Shown piece after piece: positions 7,841-14,734 of a DNA stretch of 40,981 nt. The translations under genes and the position numbers were made by a program. The notes under the pieces are model-generated. The model was given only the letters and a program-made list of their open reading frames with translations. It was not told where the DNA came from and did no database searches. The stretch lies in the NCBI RefSeq assembly GCF_001884235.1, contig NZ_MAOI01000007.1:1-40981 (forward strand), in the 5' to 3' direction. This stretch comes from Bacillus paramycoides. GTDB taxonomy: Bacteria > Bacillota > Bacilli > Bacillales > Bacillaceae_G. The stretch's first letter is position 1, and each line of letters begins with the position of its first letter.

Positions 7841-8995
7841 ATGAAGAATCTAGCAAAAGAAATTGATGATTACATATCATTTAAGAATATGACATATACA
7901 GACCTTGCAAAAGAGGTTGGTGTTGCTAAATCAACCATTTCTAATTACTTTAACAAGAATAATGCATTATCAGTATATACTTTTTCCAAAATTATATACA
8001 TTGTTTTTGAAGAGGATAAAGATAAGCAAGAACAAATGATTATTAATTATTTAAGTACTTTAAAAGATAGAATGAATATAAATGTAAAAGTTGCATTTGC
8101 AATTGCACATTTAAATGATTACTTGAAATTAATGAAGTTTCTTTCGCAACTATGCAAGAAAAGTGAAGACATTGAAATGAGGCGATTGGAAAAGGTTTTC
8201 AGTTTATATATTGCTCGTTTGGATGGAGAGAATGTTAAAGATGTATATTTAGATATTGAGAAAGCTAGAAACATAACCAATAAAAAAAATTTCGATATAG
8301 AAATCTATTGTGACATACTTAGCATGCTAATTTTATGTGATTTAGGTGATTTTGGATTGATGGAAGGATATAAGATTAGGATTGAAAATAATATGAAATT
8401 GGTGACTAATAGTTATTTAAAGAATTTATATTGTTTTTGGGTAAAAGAACTATGGAGTTATTCGCTTTTAAGAAAAGATATGTGTAAGGATTTTGAAGAA
8501 AATAATACATATTTAAGGACATATAGAGATCTAAAATTTTTCCCGGTCATGGAAGCATTTTTGAATATTAGGCGTGGAGAAAGTTACATGTTCTCTGATT
8601 ACAATAAATCTTTAAAATTCTTTTTGGAAGCTTTAAATATATTGAGTGGGGCGAAAGAGAGTTTAAAATTTGCGATAGCGTTAAACGATATCAATTTTAT
8701 TAGAATTGTCTGGTGGAAAGATATAGATAAAATAGAATTTAATAAACTCCATTCAGCTGAATTTGCGCTTTTTTTAATTAAGGAAGGAAAAAAAAGTGAA
8801 GCTATAAGTATATTAGAAAAAATTGAAATTCAAAAAGGGTACTTATCACCATTGCAGACATGCTATATGGGGATGGCTAAGGATGATTTAGCATTAATAA
8901 AGAAATCTATTAATATGTTTAAGTCAAATAATGATTTCTTGTACGGAAAATTTGCAGAAGGAGTATATGAAGAATATGTAGAAATTGTAATGTAG
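7841..8995 (+). CDS. aimR: AimR-like arbitrium receptor (HTH plus TPR)
   Basis: A 384-aa protein, the length of phage AimR (about 380-390 aa). Residues 17-40 form a helix-turn-helix (MTYTDLAKEVGVAKSTISNY). The rest is helical TPR-like repeats of the RRNPPA type, ending in the characteristic AEFALFLIKEGKKSEAISIL segment, which resembles AFFWINKKEKSQALAILEK in SPbeta AimR as I recall it. AimR binds DNA as a dimer until a secreted hexapeptide made from the next gene binds the TPR pocket. ATG 7841 follows AAGAGGTG. A gene for a secreted small precursor starts 25 bp downstream, the aimR-aimP order. Other RRNPPA receptors (Rap, PlcR, NprR) are less likely because the N-terminal HTH and the C-terminal pattern fit AimR better. 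Confidence 0.78.
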   Translation: MKNLAKEIDDYISFKNMTYTDLAKEVGVAKSTISNYFNKNNALSVYTFSKIIYIVFEEDKDKQEQMIINYLSTLKDRMNINVKVAFAIAHLNDYLKLMKFLSQLCKKSEDIEMRRLEKVFSLYIARLDGENVKDVYLDIEKARNITNKKNFDIEIYCDILSMLILCDLGDFGLMEGYKIRIENNMKLVTNSYLKNLYCFWVKELWSYSLLRKDMCKDFEENNTYLRTYRDLKFFPVMEAFLNIRRGESYMFSDYNKSLKFFLEALNILSGAKESLKFAIALNDINFIRIVWWKDIDKIEFNKLHSAEFALFLIKEGKKSEAISILEKIEIQKGYLSPLQTCYMGMAKDDLALIKKSINMFKSNNDFLYGKFAEGVYEEYVEIVM

Positions 8996-9019
8996 TTTTT
9001 ACAGGAAGGGGCGAATAGA

Positions 9020-9271
9020 GTGAAAAAGTTATTTGGATTGATAGTAGTTACCTTACTTTTGATAACAATAGTAAATGGTTTATCAGATAAATTTCTAGCG
9101 TATCAATGGCATTTTAAATATAAACATGTTGATAATCAATTTGTTTCTTATATGAATGTAGATCCTGGTGGAGGCTCTCCGAATTTATTTGGATCACATG
9201 AATCTAATTTGAAATATACAGTTAATAAAGACATAATGAATAGAATGGTTGATCCCGGTGGTGGCGGCTGA
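9020..9271 (+). CDS. aimP: AimP-like communication peptide precursor with two VDPGGG motifs
   Basis: An 83-aa precursor starting at GTG 9020 (AGGAAGGGG upstream). Residues 1-20 are a Sec-type signal (MKKLFGLIVVTLLLITIVNG). The export form would be cut outside the cell and a short C-terminal peptide imported by oligopeptide permease. The C-terminus is MVDPGGGG (residues 76-83). A second copy, NVDPGGGSP, occurs at residues 46-54. The two copies differ at synonymous sites (gta/gtt, cct/ccc, gga/ggt), so the motif is held at protein level and is not a fresh duplication. Phage AimP proteins are about half this length with one terminal peptide. The mature peptide is probably DPGGGG or VDPGGGG, by inference. 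A terminator follows. Confidence 0.75.
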   Translation: MKKLFGLIVVTLLLITIVNGLSDKFLAYQWHFKYKHVDNQFVSYMNVDPGGGSPNLFGSHESNLKYTVNKDIMNRMVDPGGGG

Positions 9272-9290
9272 TTCTTAATCTTGTTTATTA

Positions 9291-9320
9291 AAAAAAGACA
9301 TCGTTTAAACGGTGTCTTTT
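9291..9320 (+). terminator. terminator after aimP
   Basis: AAAGACATCGTTT/AAACGGTGTCTTT (9294-9319), a near-perfect 13-bp foldback ending in TTTT, 22 bp after the aimP stop. In SPbeta-like phages the aimX region lies beyond aimP, so read-through or a new promoter here would matter. Confidence 0.8.
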
Positions 9321-9410
9321 GTGCTTTTATAAAATGTTTTATAAATTTCCAAATAAGGAATTGCGAAATTTATGTTTCTAAATTCACAATCTAATAATGG
9401 AGGGATAGAC

Positions 9411-9518
9411 ATGAAATTAAGTATATATGAGCTTACAGAGATTATAAAAGAGATGGATTTACAAACATTTGGTGAAATTATTGAATTATGTTCAGAATAT
9501 AGCTGTAAAGAAGAATAA
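9411..9518 (+). CDS. 35-aa acidic ORF in the aimX position
   Basis: A small ORF of 35 codons with a good ribosome site (TGGAGGGATAGAC before ATG). The product starts MKLSIYELTEIIKEMDLQTF and ends CSEYSCKEE; it looks helical and acidic, with two cysteines. I do not recognise it. It sits directly after aimR-aimP and before the convergent repressor, the place of aimX (a small RNA/peptide locus) in phage arbitrium systems. An AT-rich perfect inverted repeat TTTATAAAA/TTTTATAAA (9326-9345) lies upstream, without a clear promoter. It may be an antirepressor or simply a short uncharacterised gene. Confidence 0.55.
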   Translation: MKLSIYELTEIIKEMDLQTFGEIIELCSEYSCKEE

Positions 9519-9550
9519 GAGAGTCTCAAGCGTAGGGACCCTCTATTCTT
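9511..9550. terminator. bidirectional terminator between orf35 and the repressor
   Basis: AAGAAT-A-AGAGAGTC pairs with GACCCTCT-ATTCTT across a loop of about 11 nt. It overlaps the ends of both convergent genes. Confidence 0.75.
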
Positions 9551-9926
9551 CTTTATCAATTTGCATCTTCAATTTGCTTGCATATTTTAGTAATTCTTCT
9601 TCAATTCTAGGTTTGTGTTTATCTGGAACGCTCATGTACTTTTCATAAAGAAGTCGAGCTAGACGTTCAACGGGATCCTCTCCCTTTATAGTATTTAATA
9701 ATTCTTTATCAGGGATTTCACTCTTTAATAAAGAAGCTGTATTAACGTCAAAATAATTTGCGATTTCTTCTAATTTGTTTAGGCGGGGTTTTTTTTCTCC
9801 TGTTTCCCAACTAGAAACAGTCCTATACGTAGTTTTGAGATTTTCCGCCATTTCTTTGCGATTTACTCCTTTTAAAGCCCTTAATTTTTTTATGTTTTTT
9901 CCTAGTACGTTTTCTTCAATTTTCAT
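9543..9926 (-). CDS. XRE-family (CI-like) repressor
   Basis: A 127-aa protein. Residues 8-62 are a Cro/CI helix-turn-helix (LGKNIKKLRALKGVNRKEMA, then TTYRTVSSWETGEKKPRLNKL); the C-terminal part is a short helical tail. The longer frame to 9977 has no ribosome site. I use ATG 9926, which has GGAGTG upstream. It is divergent from a 69-aa Cro-like gene across a region with three related palindromes, the standard repressor switch of phages and ICEs. One of those sequences recurs at the rep promoter (7639-7654), so this protein may regulate plasmid replication too. It lacks a peptidase-type (LexA/ImmA-target) domain, so relief of repression would need another factor such as AimR or orf35. Confidence 0.8.
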   Translation of the reverse strand: MKIEENVLGKNIKKLRALKGVNRKEMAENLKTTYRTVSSWETGEKKPRLNKLEEIANYFDVNTASLLKSEIPDKELLNTIKGEDPVERLARLLYEKYMSVPDKHKPRIEEELLKYASKLKMQIDKEE

Positions 9927-9982
9927 ATAAGTTATCACTCCAATTTTAAACAAGTAGGTTTTAAGAAGAGTCTTCACGTTTT

Positions 9983-10045
9983 ACACTTAAAGTGTTAAAA
10001 ATAAGAACTTTAAGTGTTGACTTTAGTCTTAAAGACGAATAAACT
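9983..10045. promoter_or_regulatory. operator cluster and Cro-like promoter
   Basis: Three related sites: ACACTTAAAGTGT (9983-9995, perfect palindrome), ACTTTAAGTGT (10007-10017, reverse of the first half) and GTCTTAAAGAC (10026-10036, perfect palindrome). The plus-strand promoter is -35 TTGACT (10017-10022), 17-bp spacer, -10 TAAACT (10040-10045), so two of the sites overlap it and the first lies toward the repressor gene. Confidence 0.75.
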
Positions 10046-10065
10046 GTAAATAAGGGGGGAGATAT

Positions 10066-10275
10066 TTGACAGTTCTAAGAGAAATTCGTGAATCACAGGG
10101 CTATACAATTAATGAGGTTTCAAGCGGTTCCAAAATTCCAGCCAGTACTTTGTATGATGTAGAATCAGGAAGAAAAGGTCTGATTTCTAGTCGTGCAAAA
10201 AGTATTGCGGATTTTTTGGGAGTACCTATCGAGAGCCTCTTTTTCGCAACATACTATCGAGCAAGGTTGGAATGA
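10066..10275 (+). CDS. Cro-like XRE small regulator
   Basis: A 69-aa protein that is nearly all helix-turn-helix (LREIRESQGYTINEVSSGSK, then IPASTLYDVESGRKGL). It starts with TTG 10066 behind AAGGGGGGAGA. The position, divergent from the XRE repressor and transcribed from a promoter covered by the operator cluster, is that of Cro. It would compete with the repressor and may open the transfer region downstream. No excisionase features are visible. Confidence 0.75.
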   Translation: MTVLREIRESQGYTINEVSSGSKIPASTLYDVESGRKGLISSRAKSIADFLGVPIESLFFATYYRARLE

Positions 10276-10323
10276 AGCAATGCTTAGTAATATACAATTA
10301 TACATTTATATTTTAAATCAGTA

Positions 10324-10830
10324 ATGAAGAAAAGGTACAATTTTATTTTTATTTTTTTTAATTATCTTAATCTGAAAATTCTGATTCCATTCAACAAAAA
10401 CTGCATATCATTTGAGGGATCTGTTAGTCATGTTGAAACGCTCGCACCAGAAGGATACTTGATTAACGAAGAAACATTCTCCTTTGAAATCAAAGAAGAT
10501 GGTGAAATTATTAAGCACATGGTGAAGGACCAGAAGTAGCCGACACTACTAACACCAGAGACACCACATCAACAGGAACAACCACAAACACCAGAACAAC
10601 CAAAAGTAACAGATAAACCTGTTACACCACAATCAGAGAAAACACAACATATTGTTAAAAAACAACAACTAGAAAAAACACCAGAGAAAGTAGAAGAAGT
10701 AGAAGGAAATCTTCCTACAACAGGCGGTAAAGCTGAAAATCCATATTTGAAATGGATTGGTTTTGCATGTATTGCTCTTGCATTAACAGCATTCGTATTT
10801 GCAATGAGAAATCTTAAAAAAGCAAATTAG
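10324..10830 (+). pseudogene. remnant of an LPXTG Cna-B-type surface adhesin
   Basis: One continuous frame from 10324 to a TAG at 10828 is broken by an in-frame TAG at 10537. The part before the stop ends with a Cna-B-like strand pattern (APEGYLINEETFSFEIKEDG). The part after is a Pro/Gln/Thr-rich wall spacer, then LPTTG near 10717, a membrane segment (WIGFACIALALTAFVFAM) and the basic tail RNLKKAN. Sortase-anchored adhesins of this type help cell contact during conjugation. The N-terminal bulk of the gene is missing and the rest cannot be made as one protein. Confidence 0.8.
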
Positions 10831-10853
10831 ACCGAAAAGGGGGATGAAATGTA

Positions 10854-11261
10854 GTGACAGGAGTCAATGTTGGAAAAATGAAAAATTTAGGGAAACCTGG
10901 GGAAGAAGTTAGGCCGCGCAAAAATTCTTGGCTTTCTGAAGAACTGATGTAAGCGATTTTGATTGCTCAAACTGTCATGAAACCTAAAAAACGCCATGAC
11001 TATTGGATATGATTGGAAATAAATTTATTGGCAGGAAGTATTTTATACCTGGATCAACGACACAAAAACTTGTACTACCTGGATGTAAAAAAGGTCATCG
11101 AGTTCATAGAAAAAATATATGAGAGTGAGGCGTATTTGGTAGAAGTGGTGGAATCGTTAGAAAATGAGCATCCAGCGTATCAGATATTCCATGAGATGGG
11201 TTTTTATTCAGCAGAAACAGGGAATGCGATCATAATCACATTGTTATACATTCTTGAATAA
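10854..11261 (+). pseudogene. decayed conserved gene with two in-frame stops
   Basis: A single frame of 136 codons runs from GTG 10854 (AAAAGGGGG upstream) to 11261, broken by TAA at 10950 and TGA at 11010. The pieces read VTGVNVGKMKNLGKPGEEV..., AILIAQTVMKPKKRHDYWI and LEINLLAGSILYLDQRHKN.... The last piece (82 codons from TTG 11013) is the only long open part and has no good ribosome site. That the three pieces share one frame without indels suggests a gene killed by point mutations. I do not recognise the family. Alternatively the final piece is a separate small gene. Confidence 0.5.
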
Positions 11262-11351
11262 CATCAACGTGAAAAGCAAGGGGAGCAAAAAGAGTATTTT
11301 TGGTTTCAGTAACCGCTAGTAGATACAAGTGAAATAGGAAGGAGAATAATT

Positions 11352-11927
11352 ATGTTAAGTGTAGCTAAGAAGTACACAAAGGTAATTAGAGCGTTGAAAG
11401 AAATGGATGAGGGAAAAAAGGTTGCAGGTATCATAAATGCTCGTTTTGGAGCTTATAAATCGGTTATAGAAAAGCTGAAGGAAGCAAAAGATCAATTTAT
11501 CTTTATTTTTGATCCAAAAGACATTTTCCATGAGGATACTCATAAGGAAAAGCAAGAACAAGGGTATCACATACTGAAACATGATCTATTTGTTGGATAT
11601 GAAACACTTCAAATTGATAGGTATCAAAAAGTAGTTGTTTATATTCGTGTAGAAACAGAACAAAGTACTTATGAAGAAAGAGGGGAAGCGTTATCGAACT
11701 TTCTTCAACATCTAACAGAATGCAAGAATATAAGACCAATTCACCTGGTATTTCATCAATATGATTTGTATCCAATCCCTCATATGGAGCAGTTTTTAAA
11801 AGAAAGCGCAACATACCACATTCATCATTCAATCGTAGTTGAATCTCAATCCGCATTACAGCACATATACGGAAAAGAGGCAGCGCAACGTATCATAACC
11901 TCGTATAACACAACAATCTTAGCATGA
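11352..11927 (+). CDS. small VirD4/TraG-like protein without a P-loop
   Basis: A 191-aa protein that aligns by eye to the VirD4 protein of this same window. GIINARFGAYKSVIEKL occupies the place of Walker A (IIGTTRSGKGETFVF) but lacks GK(S/T). FIFIFDPKDIFHEDTHKEKQ and EQGYHILKHDL match LIFNDPKGELFSASKETLEE and RGYHIEVLNL. IHLVFHQYDLYPIPHMEQFL matches the Walker B stretch VVFILDEFGNMPSIEGMATL with DE replaced by HQ. QHIYGKEAAQRIITSYNTTI matches the sensor/C-terminal part LKNKYGDDADTIDGNCGNTI. The whole all-alpha and insert regions are missing. It appears to be a pseudo-ATPase version of the coupling protein core. ATG follows AGGAAGGAG. The role is unknown; it could regulate or cap the VirD4 hexamer. 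Confidence 0.55.
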   Translation: MLSVAKKYTKVIRALKEMDEGKKVAGIINARFGAYKSVIEKLKEAKDQFIFIFDPKDIFHEDTHKEKQEQGYHILKHDLFVGYETLQIDRYQKVVVYIRVETEQSTYEERGEALSNFLQHLTECKNIRPIHLVFHQYDLYPIPHMEQFLKESATYHIHHSIVVESQSALQHIYGKEAAQRIITSYNTTILA

Positions 11928-11980
11928 TATAAAGCACTCGTTTACTATTTTACCCTATCTAGATGGCTAGAAAACTAGAC

Positions 11981-12004
11981 AAGGGAGAAACATTTTTCTC
12001 CCTT
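11981..12004 (+). terminator. intercistronic terminator-like hairpin
   Basis: AAGGGAGAAA/TTTCTCCCTT perfect 10-bp stem with a 4-nt loop, between the 191-aa and 81-aa genes. The T-run is weak. Confidence 0.65.
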
Positions 12005-12030
12005 CTTAATCAAAAATAGGAGGGGATCGT

Positions 12031-12276
12031 ATGGGAAAAGAACAAAGGCTCACATTTTATGATATTGCCGCATCACAAGCTCATAGTGTCAAAACTTTTG
12101 ATGGAAAAATATACGAACTGAAAGGTTCCATCGCAATTGAAAATACCACAGGAAACATCGAGAAAGTAGCTCAAATTTATTATCAAGTGCGTTCTGTCAG
12201 AGACGAACATCAAAACTTAATTGCAAAACGGAAACATAAACAAGCGGAATTAGTAGCTGTTAAACAAAAAATGTAA
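12031..12276 (+). CDS. hypothetical 81-aa protein
   Basis: Well-placed ribosome site (TAGGAGGGGATCGT before ATG). The product is soluble and Lys/Gln-rich (MGKEQRLTFYDIAASQAHSV; ending KHKQAELVAVKQKM), with a likely C-terminal helix. I do not recognise it. It lies in the same orientation as the transfer genes and ends seven bases before the inverted-repeat-bounded element at 12283, whose left ATAAAA flank starts one base after its stop codon. Confidence 0.6.
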   Translation: MGKEQRLTFYDIAASQAHSVKTFDGKIYELKGSIAIENTTGNIEKVAQIYYQVRSVRDEHQNLIAKRKHKQAELVAVKQKM

Positions 12277-12282
12277 ATAAAA

Positions 12283-12809
12283 AAGCGATTTTGAAGTGTG
12301 CTGAGAATATAGCACAAAGTCATTTGCTCTTTGACAATTTAGATGTATATTGCGTATATCTTCCTTTAAGTAATGATGTAGAAGGATGATATACAGCTTT
12401 CAATATATATGCGTGCCTCCCTTCAAAAGGTCACTAAAGGGTTTAGGTATACGAATATCGTTGGATGAGTAAGATCGTAAAACTCATCTGTGACCACTGG
12501 AAAATGCATTGTATCAAAAATCCGTTTGTGTCAGTAGTTGTGAGGAATATCCCATTTTGACATTCTGATGAAGCGACGAACATCATAAACCGTAGATACA
12601 TAAGGTTCTACGTTCATGCCAAAATGCGTAGTGCGGTATTGGGCATATAGAAACTAAGTCGGGATTTTTCTCTATACGCAGACCAATACGGGGTTCGTCA
12701 TTCCAGCCACAAATGATATTTCCATTTTATATTCCACTTTCCTTAAAATGTTATAAAAAAAGACGGATGTTGAAGTTTAAATGTGTCTCATCACACTTCA
12801 AAATCGCTT
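12283..12809. mobile_element. 527-bp noncoding element with 18-bp terminal inverted repeats
   Basis: AAGCGATTTTGAAGTGTG (12283-12300) and its exact reverse complement (12792-12809) bound the interval. Pairing continues after one mismatch with TGAGA, giving 23 of 24. The same hexamer ATAAAA abuts both ends (12277-12282 and 12810-12815), like a target-site duplication, though AT-rich chance is possible. No ORF over about 30 codons fits. Inside are many hairpins: TGTGCT/AGCACA (near 12298-12317), TATATCTTCCTT/AGAAGGATGATATA (about 12355-12393), GATGAGT/ACTCATC (about 12465-12489), CGTAGA/TCTACG (about 12591-12612) and GTATTGG/CCAATAC (about 12636-12690). It could be a MITE or a large structured RNA closed by its ends. 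Confidence 0.6.
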
Positions 12810-12838
12810 ATAAAAATATGGCATAGGGAGGAACAAAT

Positions 12839-13282
12839 ATGAGTCGTAAAGGGTGGATCATTTCCGCTGTTGTTGGACTGTTAATTGCAATTGGTATTGG
12901 TTCAACATTTGTCTTTAGTTCGGGAAAAGGGGAAGTAATGGAACTTAGTCCGTTAGAAATGAAGAAGTTTATGAGTGAGGATGGAACAGGTTTTGTTATG
13001 CTAACGTCTAACATGAGGCATAGTGAAGATTGGATCTTCCTTGTAAAAAAAATAGCTGAAAAAGAAAAGATTGAAGTAAAGGGTTTAGATGAAAATCGTG
13101 ATGATATTCCAAGTACAAGTAACCCTCATGATTGGGGATTATATCAAAGAAGGGATACTCTTGCATATTATGAAAAAGGTAAGGTGAAAAAAGAGATTAA
13201 GTTCACAATTGATAAACTCTCAGAACTTGAAAAAGAAGTTACTTATTTTGTCCAAAATTGCAAAGAGCAATATCAGAAGTAA
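12839..13282 (+). CDS. membrane-anchored thioredoxin-fold-like protein lacking CxxC
   Basis: A 147-aa protein with an N-terminal membrane anchor (residues 6-27) and an extracytoplasmic domain with a thioredoxin-like order: GTGFVMLTSNMRHSEDWIFL, then GLDENRDD, then DTLAYYEKGKVKKEIKFT. The position of the redox CxxC is taken by TSNMRHSED, so disulfide chemistry is not expected. Small thioredoxin-like proteins occur in Gram-positive T4SS and bacteriocin clusters. ATG 12839 follows AGGGAGGAAC, which lies outside the noncoding element just upstream. The fold assignment is from the pattern only. Confidence 0.5.
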   Translation: MSRKGWIISAVVGLLIAIGIGSTFVFSSGKGEVMELSPLEMKKFMSEDGTGFVMLTSNMRHSEDWIFLVKKIAEKEKIEVKGLDENRDDIPSTSNPHDWGLYQRRDTLAYYEKGKVKKEIKFTIDKLSELEKEVTYFVQNCKEQYQK

Positions 13283-13347
13283 TCACATAACCATTGAAAG
13301 ACCAACTATGAAATGTCAAGCGTGAAATACAATATAAATGAAGAGTG

Positions 13348-13368
13348 GTTACCCTAAAAAAGGGTAAC
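13348..13368 (+). terminator. hairpin after the thioredoxin-like gene
   Basis: GTTACCCT/AGGGTAAC perfect 8-bp stem, 5-nt loop, with no T-run on the plus strand. It may be a weak terminator or part of the IS110 end. Confidence 0.4.
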
Positions 13369-13405
13369 TTAAATAAACCTTGAGAAGTCTCAAAAAATAA
13401 AAAAG

Positions 13406-14608
13406 TTATCTCTGGACTGGGAATGGAGGGATTTTATAGGGTTTATTACTCTTTAGAATGGCATAGACAATATAACACAACTTCCTAGCTACAGCTCCTA
13501 TACAAACATAATAGTGTTTTCCTTGATTTCGTTTCTTTTCATAAAAAGCTTTTAATACAGGGTCATGTTTATAAGCAGTAATAGCCGCTTGAAATAATGC
13601 TCTACGTAGATGGGAGGAGCCACGTTTGGACATAGACATACCAGTTGATTCGTATTGACCTGATTGAGAAATAGTGGCATCAATACCGGCATAAGCCACA
13701 AGTTTAGAAGGCTTGTCAAAGCGGCCTATATCCCCAATCTCGCTTAATATAGTGGCACCTAATATAGGACCAATACCCGGAATAGTAGTGATTGGCGTAT
13801 CTAAGTCACTTAATAGTTGAGACATTTGATTCTCACATTCTCTCAACTGAGTTTCAATAAAGCGGATTTGCTCCATCAACATTTTTAATTGGAATGAGAA
13901 AGCATCTTTACAAAAGGTGACACCAAATGAGTTTGAGGCTAATTCCATCAGTTGATTGGCTGTTTTTTTTTCAAGTCGGCAACGACTTGCTTGCTCAATT
14001 ATTAGTGTCAAATCATCAATAGACAGTCTTTCATAATCGCTAGGAGATGTATATTCAATTAGGAGCTGTGAAGACGTTTTGCCAAAGACATTAGAGAAAA
14101 TACTTTGATATTCTGGAAAGGTTTGATCTAACACGACAAGCGCCTTACGTTTTAAATCACTTATATTACGTACAAGAGAATTACGAAACCGGCTTAGTTG
14201 TTTTAAAGCGAACATTTTCTCGTCTACGAGTGGAGTTTCAAGGAAGCGGCCAAATCGTATGACATCGGCAATCATAGTGGCGTCAATGGCATCTGTTTTT
14301 CTCTTTCTAATTTCTGTTCCCTTTCGCCATGCATTGGTTTGGAGTGGGTTCAGTACAATCACAGAAAAACCATGATCTAGTAGAAAAGAATAGACAGCTA
14401 TCCAATAGTGACCGGTGGCCTCCATCCCGATTGACAGTTCTGTCGGAGAACTAATGTATCGGTAAAGCCAAGTTAATAAAGCTTGTCCACCTTCTTTATG
14501 ATTGTGGAAAGGAAATGGCTTGGTAATAGGTTTCCCAGTGGAATCAATGATGGAAGCATAGTGCTTGTGTTTGGCAATATCAATACCTAAGTAGAACATA
14601 GTATACAC
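13406..14608 (-). CDS. IS110-family DEDD recombinase
   Basis: A 400-aa protein, the usual IS110 length. N-terminal RuvC-like domain: FYLGIDIAKHKHYASI (first Asp near residue 9), LSIGMEATGHYWIAVYSF (Glu) and RKRKTDAIDATMIADVIRF (two Asp). C-terminal Transposase_20 domain: ITTIPGIGPILGATILSEIG (helix-hairpin-helix-like) and STGMSMSKRGSSHLRRALFQ, containing the conserved serine thought to be the nucleophile. No internal stop, so probably active. Codons and strand differ from the surrounding plus-strand operon. The leader on its 5' side is strongly structured, as expected for a bridge RNA. Confidence 0.95.
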   Translation of the reverse strand: MYTMFYLGIDIAKHKHYASIIDSTGKPITKPFPFHNHKEGGQALLTWLYRYISSPTELSIGMEATGHYWIAVYSFLLDHGFSVIVLNPLQTNAWRKGTEIRKRKTDAIDATMIADVIRFGRFLETPLVDEKMFALKQLSRFRNSLVRNISDLKRKALVVLDQTFPEYQSIFSNVFGKTSSQLLIEYTSPSDYERLSIDDLTLIIEQASRCRLEKKTANQLMELASNSFGVTFCKDAFSFQLKMLMEQIRFIETQLRECENQMSQLLSDLDTPITTIPGIGPILGATILSEIGDIGRFDKPSKLVAYAGIDATISQSGQYESTGMSMSKRGSSHLRRALFQAAITAYKHDPVLKAFYEKKRNQGKHYYVCIGAVARKLCYIVYAILKSNKPYKIPPFPVQR

Positions 14609-14650
14609 CCCTATTTTGATGATTTTTAGATAGTGTTATCCTCCCCTGAA

Positions 14651-14734
14651 CTAATAAGCGCTACTACCTCGTAAGAGATACGAAGAATGACCAATGGTCA
14701 TCAACATCCAACTCATTCGTAAACTACTTATTAG
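14651..14734 (-). ncRNA. candidate IS110 bridge RNA core
   Basis: Upstream of the recombinase start on its own strand. CTAATAAG (14651-14658) pairs with CTTATTAG (14727-14734); inside, CGAAGAATGA (14681-14690) pairs with TCATTCGT (14713-14720), and TGACC/GGTCA forms an apical palindrome. IS110-group elements encode a bridge RNA of about 180 nt in exactly this 5' noncoding end. The full RNA probably spans much of 14609-14830. Confidence 0.5.

Noticed and set aside
12283-12809. Group I or group II intron
   Set aside because: I could not find a domain V-like hairpin or a recognisable P7 core; terminal inverted repeats with flanking hexamers fit a MITE or closed-end RNA better.
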